Assembly: GCA_009760855.2 (NCBI GenBank)
Contig: WPIO01000012.1
Span: forward strand, 7,561,501 to 7,625,500
DNA: 64,000 nucleotides
Reading direction: 5' to 3'
Origin: Cristatella mucedo
Taxonomy: Eukaryota > Bryozoa > Phylactolaemata > Cristatellidae
The position numbers and the translations under genes are program-made. Of the stretch, positions 11,636 to 64,000 are shown piece by piece. The notes beneath the pieces were generated by a model that saw nothing but the letters and a program-made list of their open reading frames with translations, had not been told where the DNA came from and made no database searches. Every line of letters begins with the position of its first letter. Within the stretch, counting starts at the first letter, position 1.

Positions 11636-11900
11636 GGGGGGGGGCTCTGGGTGTCGAGTGAGCGCTCTGGGCATCGAGCGAGCGTGCTGAGTCTCGAGCG
11701 GGCACTCTGAGCTTCAAGTGAGCGCTCTGAACCTCAAGCGGGCGCTCTGGGCATCGAACGAGCATTCTAGGCTTCAAATGAGCGCTCTGGGCCTCGAGTG
11801 AGCGTGCCGAGTCTCGAACGGGCGCTCTGGGCCTCGTGCGAGCGCTCTGGGCTTCAAGTGAGCTCTCTGAGCCTCGAGCGGGTGCTCTGGGCCTCATTCG
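11636..11900 (+). repeat. 20-bp minisatellite, about 13 copies
   Basis: The unit is about AGCGCTCTGGGCCTCGAGCG, with scattered substitutions. It begins after a G-run at 11632-11642. Variants such as AGCGTGCTGAGTCTCGAGCG return about 120 bp later, hinting at a six-unit higher order. Three 20-bp units make 60 bp, so the minus-strand frame 11897-11568 stays open and shows a 20-residue periodicity (for example RPRAPVRDSARSLEAQSAH). That is expected from the arithmetic and is not proof of a gene. It is GC- and CpG-rich compared with its surroundings. Confidence 0.9.
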
Positions 11901-12432
11901 CTTGCAGATTCTAGCTGGTTTTAAGTTTTGAGGGAGCCTTGTCGCAAACGCTTAAAGTTGCAAGGATGGGAAAAGGCAGAAACGTTATTTTTATTAGGGA
12001 ATCCAAGGACGAGTTGCTGTGCAGATTTTCGTAACTTCGGTCGCACTGGTCGCACCGTATTCAACATTCGGATCATTAGTATAGGGCAGGGTATACGTGC
12101 ATTTAGAGGGGTGTCGGATACGTGCACTCAATCATGACTGACCGGCTACTTTTGTCCTACCCGAGGTTAAGAAATTGTTATCCTCTCAAATGAAAACAAA
12201 CTAGCGCTAGTGGCAGACCGCAGGCAATACAAAAATCCACTCGGAGAAGTTATGCCATCCTAGTACGAGACTCTACTTACCGAGAGACTTTTCGATGACA
12301 CACACCTCGTGCAACTGCGTTTCTTGGAAATTTATGTTTCCCTCGAATCTGCAAGTTAACCAAATCTACTTAAAAATGAGTCGCCCTTGTTCAAGCCGGT
12401 AGCGTCAGCGAAACAGTTACAACACTGCACAC

Positions 12433-12596
12433 CTTGGAAGACTAGGATCAATCTCTCCGTTGCGGCTGGAAATTGGAAAATTTAAGGGGGCTTCCACGGT
12501 AGTTGCATTTTCTTTCTGAGGATCGCCGTAAAATCCTTTATCGATGTCGTACGAAAAATAGTGGCGATCCGTTTGATACACTTCCTCCTGCGTCAT
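12433..12596 (-). CDS. Candidate first exon of the FAM78-like gene
   Basis: ATG at 12596-12594 opens 54 codons plus two bases and ends at a possible donor, CCAAG followed by GTGTGC. A stop lies upstream in frame at about 12636. The composition looks coding (MTQEEVYQTDRHYF, then YDIDKGFYGDP). The two leftover bases AG fit the one-base start of exon 7124-6712, giving Arg followed by PTATVRIS. The joined length of 275 aa suits FAM78. Against it: the donor is weak, and I cannot align this part to the vertebrate N-terminus. It could belong to another gene or be chance. Confidence 0.4.
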
Positions 12597-13032
12597 AATT
12601 ATCAGCCGCCGTCGTTTCAGGGGGCCTTTCGGAAAAGCTTACGAAGGTCTCGCTGCGGTCAATAGGGCTCGGAACATTGGTTTCGGAGAAGGAAAGATGA
12701 CTTTAAGCAGTGCCTTTAAAAAAACCACCGCCGCACTTCGAACAATCCACAACGTCATTGACCGTGACGCTCCGGCGCCATTCGCTGAAAGATCGCCCGC
12801 TAGCAGTCTCTTGAGAGTCTCGATCGGATTACAAAAGCCTCGGTTCATTTATTTGTGATGACCTTTAGTCGAGAGAGCTTTGCATAGTCGTTTGCCAATC
12901 GTCGATCGCTGCGGACGCCGCCTGAAAAAGCATGCTGGCTCTCTGGGTTCTTTACGTATGGACTTCGACTGCAGAAAATTACATTAGCCTCAAATTGACA
13001 AGTAAGCTACGACCGCTTAAAACAGACGCTGA

Positions 13033-13318
13033 TTGAAGCGTTGCGACTCCGTGTGCATCTCCGCCTGCAGCTCCACCAAGCCGCAAGAACCAAGTGGGTG
13101 CTCCGCTGGACATAGCACCGCGCTACAGACGAGGTACAGCGGCGGCTTCCACGTCAGGAAAGAACCGGGCCACGGCACAGCACAGGGATCTAGAATCAGC
13201 CTTGGCGTACGTCTCTAGTTCGGCGCTAAGAGCACCACTAGACAGCCAACCGGCACAAAAGCTGAGGGTGCCATTCCCGTCTGGCTCAATGTCAAGAGCT
13301 CAACTCTTGCCTGGATAA
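13033..13318 (+). other. GC-richer open segment of unknown meaning
   Basis: The frame ending at 13318 is open for about 95 codons and rich in Ala, Ser, Arg and Pro (for example RNQVGAPLDIAPRYRRG after a Lys). A second overlapping frame is also open. I recognise no domain and no splice partner. It may be a fragment of an unclassified transposon or chance in GC-rich DNA. Confidence 0.25.
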
Positions 13319-13469
13319 AAGTCTCAAGCAAAACTAGCCCAACAGACTGCCTATTTATTTCGCGACCTCGACTTAAGTGCAGCTGAAACGGGGACTATTG
13401 CCAGTTCCTAGAGGTCATAATTCAGGAAAAAACAAATTAATCAGTTAATATTTATTAATCATAAATGAA

Positions 13470-14270
13470 CAGAGGGAACGAGAAGGCTGAAACTAGTGCA
13501 CCAGCTCAGCTATGTATGAAAGAGCCAAGCCATGGCGGGCCGTATGAATTAGACCAAGTAGTTGCTCTGCATCCTTGGACCAACCGGTAGTCGTTGCAGC
13601 TTTTTATACATGTTAGACATGGCTGAACATGTTGGGTTTGTTAAACAATCTTTCAGCCATATTCATCACCAGCAGTCGAGGATTTAAGGCTTTTTTTGCT
13701 AGCCCTACCAACACTGAATTACAGTAGTCCATCCTAGACAGTACCAGGAAGCTATTGAGATCTTTATCCATGCAGCGTGCTTGACAGTCCGTAATCTGCG
13801 AAGGAATTGAACGTGACGCTTAGCTGTTGAAGCGGTCTTTTTAATGAAGCTGTCAAACTTCAAGCCGTTTTCAAAGAGGACACCTAATTTTCTATCACGT
13901 GATGACGGTCATACTACAGCATCCCCAATCAGAAAAACAGAGTCTCCTCATCAAGCCGTGCGCCTAGGATGTCATATGAGTAGGATTTGGGCTTTATTAT
14001 TGTCTATTTTACGAAAATTAGCCGAATCTATGATCAAATTTCGGCATGCATGCATTAACATTTTATCAGTAGCTGAGGCCGATTGCGATGGGTTTTAGTA
14101 CCAAATGACTGGAAAAGTATGGTTAGAGGCTATGTAAAGGGCATACGACCGATGCTAAAGATGGGAGCTAGGTGAAGGACAGAATCTCTGGAGGATGAAC
14201 GCACGATTTGGATGAACTCTGGCTCGTAGCACAGTGCTTCATATAATAATAATATACTTGATAATGTTCA
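13470..14270 (-). mobile_element. Family B retrotransposon, decayed
   Basis: The plus strand reads AGGCTGAAACTAGTGCACCA and then GCTCAGCTATGTATGAA, the reverse complement of family B's YLAELLHQF stretch. Further on are the reverse complement of AARLVFKS and a segment matching the early 3' reverse transcriptase (CCTAATTTTCTATCACGTGA near 13885). Frames are broken throughout. Confidence 0.65.
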
Positions 14271-15328
14271 TGAATTTAAACAATCAGCATGAACATAACT
14301 TTTCCTCCGCGCCTACATCTATGTTTGGTACTCACTGAAATTCAGTTTTGCAATCAAACCTATGTAGTGATGAGCGCCTAGGGCTTCACCGCTGAATTAT
14401 CTAAAGCACTATAATCGCGCCTTTATGCACACGTCTGCACGTGCATGTCATAATACAATCTCAAAAATTTGACGCCAATTCAACGCAAGTCAAGCACGTG
14501 TTGGCGATAGGTAGCATAAGCTTTCAGATGACGATCTCTGGGACTTCGAGTGGCGTGATCAATGTTAGCCCTAATATGCAACAGTGATGATCAGTTAGGA
14601 AGACTTCCTAGATGAGACTATGCAAGTTTGCCAACAAATTACCAGATTAATTATATTTAATGAGAAAGATTATTGCAACTGAAGTATTCATAACTTGTTA
14701 TCTGCTTCTGCACTAACTCAGCCCAAACGAATCTGTGGTCAGGCTTCCGTGAAGTGCCTCATAAACCTGCTCTGAACACGTAGCTACAGCTTCACGATAC
14801 TTTAAACTTAAATTACGGACGTTATTTTGTATCTTACATTAATTGTGTATTCTTTGCATATAACCTCAAGCTTAGCGCCAATAACGTACGACGTTACTAC
14901 TTTTCAGGTTTTTCTATATTAGTTTTAGTTGCATCAAAGTTTTATTTATGCAAATATCAAGGTTGAGGCTCAACTACCTCGCTTCTTCTTCGCAGCTAGA
15001 TAGCACCATTTTAGGTGCATAAACTTGCTGTACAATCGTCACCCGGCACCAAGTGGCAGTACAACAAAAAGTTAGGATTGCATTTCTTATTGCTTTTTTT
15101 ACTGCTGCATTCTCAGCTCCAGAGAAATGCCGTGCAGAGCCGAGCAATTAGTTTGGCCGCTTCGAGTACTGCCGCCATCTTTTCTCGGCTCGATTGGACA
15201 GCACTTACGGAAAATCTCAATTTAATTGTCGCATTGAATTTCCTTAGGATTTTTCGAAGTATCGCCTGCCAGTCAGTCACTGAAGCAAAGTGCATGGCCC
15301 AAAACTTCGCTGCGTGTCCATCTGAAGC
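14271..15328. other. 3' flank of the DEG/ENaC gene
   Basis: No gene recognised. The only notable site is TTTATT at 14942-14947, which reads AATAAA on the minus strand about 385 bases after the channel stop codon. It is a plausible but unproven poly(A) signal. Confidence 0.4.
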
Positions 15329-30639
<15,311 letters not shown>

Positions 30640-32383
30640 CTCTCGGCGGTGTGCTGCAACAACTGTATGAACAAGTTACACAATTCTAAGCAGCCGACGG
30701 TCGGACGGAACTATTATTGATCGACTCTACAGCTGCTCATCATGCGATGTAGATGCAAGCTGGCCGGCTTAGCCAGAGGCTATTGATTCGGATAACTGAA
30801 TCTTCGTACTTATGCAGCCTTCTTGACTAAAGGATGCTAAGCAAATGTTTGATTTCTACTTCATAATCTGCAATGATGGCCCGTTCGTTTTAAATCACCA
30901 GCTTCGGAATAATGACAAGGCTCTTTGTAACCATGATTGGCAACACCTTAATGGAACCTTGTAAGTAGGCATCTTTCACGACCGTAATGTTGCTGTAGGG
31001 TAGCAGTTGCTGATATAGCTTCTGCTAGCTGTAAGCCGGCTGCATGAAGTTGAGTTATCATTGCCAACAAGGTCTGGAGATGTATATTAATGTCATCCTG
31101 ATGTGTGCACATCTAAATGTACTGATATGAGCTTTAGCTAGAGGTCGTGTTTTAGAGCAGCTTGTCAATGATATGAAGCCTTGGCTTTTATAACGACGTG
31201 ACATGGGGTGAACAAAATCGTCAGGTTGCTGACATAGTGAGCCTCCTTTGGCCAAAACAGACCCAAACTAAATAAGTGTCATCGATCTTTGTACACAAAA
31301 GCTAATAATGTCTTGAATTGATAGGAAATACTATCTTGAGCTGCATAAATGCCACATACCAAATCTGGGCGAGCCTACACTTAATCCAGTCTTGACTCTG
31401 GAGCTACCAGTACAACGAAAAGAAGACTTCAGAGTAACCCTTCCAGTGATCTCTTTAGAAAATGTGTTGAGTACTCATCAAGCCAACATCTTCGGCTAAG
31501 ATTACATATCCAGATAGATCAAAGCATCAAATGAAGCTTTCTGGAGTTAGATACAAGTATGAAAAATCGTGCACTCAACCGAGGCCTCACCTTTTTAGCT
31601 GAAATAAATTGCAGCGATAAATGGCAACGAACGTGCACAGGCTGTGCTGCTCAGCATGCCACGGGCAAAGGACTGCTCGACCGACCGTGCATCACGGCCA
31701 TAGCATGTGCAAAAAATAATTCGTTATCCAGCATAGTAAACACAACATAAACTCACGGTTTAACTGTATTTGAACTGTAAATTATTATCACGTGGTGCAT
31801 TGTGCGCTCACGTGAAGCAGTTATTTCCAAACACGCATAGTATCTATGTGACAAAAGCAGCTGCTCACTAGAAGCCCATGGTGACTGAGAATTCTGAGTT
31901 GATAGAAAATGGCTCAGCTATGCTTGCTTTGACGTCAAACACTGGATCATGATTGTACCAAAAAATGGCCACCCCATCCACTCTTGAAATCCTGCCAGCA
32001 TGAAGCCACTAGTGCTAACACCAGTACTTCCCATTGATTGCCGGCCACTGGACGATAGAAAAGTCCGGTTTGAACAGCAATTAGATGTCCAGTGGGCAAC
32101 TGAAATCCGAAGATCTGCCTTGCATAGCGTTTTTGGTCAACGTTCTCTAAAATAAATAATAAACATAATATGCACATGCACGTGGCAGTAATAAAACTCG
32201 ACCTCAAAGTGAGGACATGAAGGCAGATCAATGCTAAATTCAGACCATAAGTACTAACTTAAACTAAGAACGGTGGCATAATAATGACATGACAGCTTCA
32301 AACTGATCAGAAAACCATGGAAGAAACCATCCAGTACCAAACGATTCTGCAATCAGACTCAGCATGTATCCAAACTTACTAGA
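30640..32383. other. Spacer between the DEG/ENaC gene and GSTCD
   Basis: About 1.7 kb separate the channel start codon (minus strand) from the GSTCD stop codon on the same strand. It must hold the channel 5'UTR or promoter and the GSTCD 3'UTR. I see no clear TATA box and no clear poly(A) signal. The longest minus frame (32231-31947) has no recognised domain. Confidence 0.45.
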
Positions 32384-52073
<19,690 letters not shown>

Positions 52074-52721
52074 TGTCACGAGCACCAAGTTTAATGCGCC
52101 TTCACTTGTCCTGTACGCTCCAAAGCGGCGAACAGGACAACCCGTGACCAGGGAAGCAGGAGACTAGAAGCGCCCAGTCTCGCGGGCGCATTCATCCGCT
52201 GGCCTTGACAACCTTGAACTTTACAAGGCCGAAAGTAAAGTGCGTGCGAAAATAAAGGGCTGCGTCTAAACATGTCTTTAGAGGGTGGTCGGTTTGGAAA
52301 TTGCGCCACGTGCAGCTTAAAAGGAGCTTTGGGGGACGTCTCACGAGTAGCATTCAGTTGGCCACGTTCTGTCCTCCGACATTGATGGTTCGACGGTTTG
52401 TCGCACTAAGGCTGGGTGGTTCGCTCACATTAAGTTTCGCTTTCCCGTCCTCGGACAATAAACACTTCATAATTACGAGGAGGACACCTACGCAGCCTTG
52501 CTAGACCTCTCGATCCCGCAGCAGCCTAGTTGGGTCACGATTGCGCTTGCTCCAAGAGGCTCCAGATCAGAGCCTCGTGGGATGTACGAAGACTACGCTT
52601 TCTATTTGGAGCCCAGAAAACTGTATTATAAGTAGCCGAAATACCTGGAAGCAGTGCATGGCTGTTATGGCTATAACTCAATCACACCACACTGCCACTA
52701 GCTCCCATTGCAGCTCTCTGT

Positions 52722-52829
52722 CTCTGTGTCTCTGTCTCTGTCTCTCTATATGTCTGTATGTCTCTCTCTGTGTCTCTATCTGTCTGTCTGTCTCTCGCTC
52801 TCTCTCACTTACTCTCTCCCCTTTTATTT

Positions 52830-52924
<95 letters not shown>

Positions 52925-52946
52925 CGCTCCCTTACTCTTTCTCTCT
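52722..52946 (+). repeat. CT-rich microsatellite block
   Basis: CTGT and CTCT steps pass into two nearly pure (CT)n runs at about 52834-52881 and 52883-52920. Confidence 0.95.
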
Positions 52947-54160
52947 CGACTCTAGTTTCAAATTGAGCTGATAGTTCATAAGCACCACAACATCTAGCGC
53001 CACTTGATTGGTTGAAAAGCGACAGCTAAAAAAAATCAAAGATGACTCTAATTAAACGTGTAAACTAACGTTGACGGAAACTCAAGCCGATGATAGGGCT
53101 GGTGAGGATCACTAGAAGCAATAAGTACCTTTGGACCTAGTTTCGCTCCTAGTCACCTATGCGAATCTGCCACCACTTCTGCTTGCTAATTCGATGTGCT
53201 TGTGTGTTGCGTTGCTAAGGCAAATTTTTGCCCGTGTAGTGCACATTCTTCGGAAAGAGGGGGTGAGCATGCTCACCTTGTAGACGTACACAAATTTCAG
53301 TTAATAGCCACTTGCTGACATAGTGCCTCAACAATCTTTACCGTGGCATTGCAGAAAAAGCTCATCGTGCTATTCAAAGCAACGTGGCATCTCTTCTGAC
53401 TTCCCTGCACTATGCTATCTTCACTCTGCTCCACTGGGCAAGATGTAACATTTGAAAAACAGTCTATAGTCCATCGCCGGTCGTAGTACACAGATTTAGA
53501 GTAAAGGTACTCATCGATTCCTCTCGTCAACGTGTCACACTACAATGTTTGCTTTGCTAAGCTCAAAATTGAATGTCGGTTGATAAATGAGCTCAGGCTT
53601 AGAAGTTTCAGGAGAACGGTGCATCAACTGCCACTCCTTCATCGCAGCAGCACAGGGGAAATGAGCTATAATGCTGTGAAAAGAGCGATGCACATCTAAA
53701 GTGTTTGAACAATGTCAAAAAATGCCGATAGCTCAACAAAAACAGCACCACCAACAAATTAATCATGATAACAGCCTGAACTCAAGCTTGCAGTGTTTCT
53801 CGGAAAATAATACAACCTGCCATGCTTTAGCAGGCCAATCATTCGATGTCATTGAATTTAAATCTTCACCGTGTAAAATCTAATCAGGGCCATTTTATAT
53901 CTGCTTTCAGCGGCTAGCAAAAACAAATTTGGCTCCAACAAGAAACTTTTCTTAATCTTGGCTGTCCTAGCGGTTTTTTCTTAAGGTTCATACACTGTCG
54001 TTCAACATCAGACAGTTTGAGCACGGCACTCCGTTTTTGTGGGTTCTGCCCTGCTGTCAAGCATGAAGCTTGCAAGTATTTATGTGCTGAAAACACCTAA
54101 CGGCCAAGCCACCCGTCTGCGATTGTGGGACTTCCGAGCCGGTCCGACTAGACTCCGACC

Positions 54161-54200
54161 AACCATATAAGCTTGCCGTAAACGGCAAGCTTATACGGTT
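54161..54200. repeat. 40-bp near-perfect palindrome (hairpin)
   Basis: Arms 54161-54179 and 54182-54200 pair at 18 of 19 positions around a 2-base centre: AACC, one mismatch, then TATAAGCTTGCCGT against its complement. No oligo-T follows and no coding gene abuts it. Confidence 0.85.
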
Positions 54201-54424
54201 GATGCATTCCTCTTCAGGCTAATATCTTGTGAATTCCTCTTTGTTCTAATATCTAACAAGTTCTGATCAATCTATACAAGTGCTTACTACAAGGTTTCAA
54301 AATGTTGGATCGTAGGCTGCAACGCCGACGCGTTAAAAATAGAAACCAAGTAGAGGCGAGCTGTGAACCACTGCGGCTGAGTTAATCGGGTAATGGGAGA
54401 TTACGCATTTGCATTCTGCCCTCA

Positions 54425-54830
54425 GTGAATTTAATCTCTGTCTAGGCAATTTGTATATACTGTGAAGAAACGCGATCAAGTTTTTAATGGTAATATGCAA
54501 AATTTTAACAAGCTATGGTTATGGTTTTAACAAATATGGTTAGAGGTAAAAGCACATTGTCAACATCCACTTAAGGTTAGTGGTAAGACGTGCAGTTTCA
54601 GCCCGCATACGCTCACAAAGGACGAATCTCAAGGACCCACCAAATGCTGTGAGAAACAAGTGCATCTAGCTTGTTTTTAAAAGTCGTCAATTCAATGGAT
54701 ATTGCGACGTCTGTCGGGAACTCAAATTTATCCCCGGCTTAAGAACCTAAGTTAAAGCCATTACGAGAACTACATATGAGGTCGTAAAGGGAAAGAAAGG
54801 CGAGATTCTTGAGGATGGCTTTGAAATTTC
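54425..54830 (-). mobile_element. Family A retrotransposon, decayed 3' end
   Basis: On the plus strand: CAGTGAATTTAATCTCTGTC with CTAGGCAATTTGTATATAC (tail complement), the 3'UTR steps, a CAAGGACCCACCAAATGCTG stretch, and the complement of the AWNSLP region near 54715. Confidence 0.65.
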
Positions 54831-54875
54831 ACAGTGAGAGGCAGCGTGTGCGCGCGAGAGAGTGCGTGAGTGAGC

Positions 54876-54877
<2 letters not shown>

Positions 54878-54956
<79 letters not shown>
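54878..54956 (+). repeat. (GT)n microsatellite
   Basis: About 39 uninterrupted GT units. Confidence 0.95.
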
Positions 54957-54958
<2 letters not shown>

Positions 54959-54959
54959 G

Positions 54960-64000
<9,041 letters not shown>

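Larger units (their letters stand above)
52074..54420. other. Upstream flank of GSTCD
   Basis: The first 150 bases are CpG-rich and must include the GSTCD promoter or 5'UTR (minus strand). No TATA box is evident. A CT-rich block lies at 52722-52946. No further gene recognised. Confidence 0.45.

Noticed and set aside
12639-12848. Minus-strand frame upstream of the candidate FAM78 exon
   Set aside because: A different frame from the candidate exon, closed by its own stop, no domain. The plus strand is equally open here.
31947-32231. 94-codon minus-strand frame just after GSTCD
   Set aside because: No family match and no splice-consistent neighbour. It probably lies in the 3'UTR or spacer.
53297-53530. 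Cys-containing minus-strand frame between GSTCD and Smad
   Set aside because: No signal peptide, domain or splice partner recognised.

Overview
This is animal nuclear DNA, not a compact microbial genome. It has spliced genes with GT-AG introns of up to about 7.8 kb, long intergenic and intronic stretches full of simple repeats, 5'-truncated non-LTR retrotransposons and tRNA-derived SINEs. The genes (a BMP-type Smad, GSTCD, a DEG/ENaC channel and a FAM78-like protein) point to a bilaterian animal, probably an invertebrate. I cannot name the phylum from the sequence alone. No operon, CRISPR array, phage or bacterial system is present.

Four protein-coding genes could be rebuilt exon by exon, with reading phase carried across each splice junction. 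Three lie on the minus strand, one after another. GSTCD has eight exons, 52073 down to 32384, and encodes 670 aa with start and stop. A DEG/ENaC sodium channel subunit has ten exons, 30639 down to 15329, and encodes 527 aa with start and stop. A divergent FAM78-like protein has two firm exons, 7124-6712 and 5748-5498, plus a candidate first exon at 12596-12433. Divergent from these on the plus strand is a BMP-type receptor Smad (Smad1/5). Its first exon is 58167-58394. Its second exon begins at 63895 and runs off the end of the window. The four genes belong to unrelated processes and I see no functional cluster.

The rest is mostly repeats. Two non-LTR families recur, both usually kept only as their 3' end (the last part of the reverse transcriptase ORF plus 3'UTR). 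'Family A' ends in a tail that contains an AAAGCGCCTAGA-like motif and finishes in an ATT repeat. 'Family B' is a separate but related family. The two best family A copies sit head to head at 304-2548 as a large inverted pair with shared private mutations. A tRNA-derived SINE with a clear B box (GGTTCGAATCC) occurs at least eight times. Two further copies have exchanged their normal 3' half for the family A tail. Long (CT)n, (TA)n, (GT)n/(CA)n and (CTGT)n tracts, a 20-bp minisatellite and a 40-bp near-perfect palindrome complete the picture.

Exon ends were read by eye from splice consensus, reading phase and family knowledge. They can be off by a few bases where alternatives exist. Retrotransposon edges are approximate.
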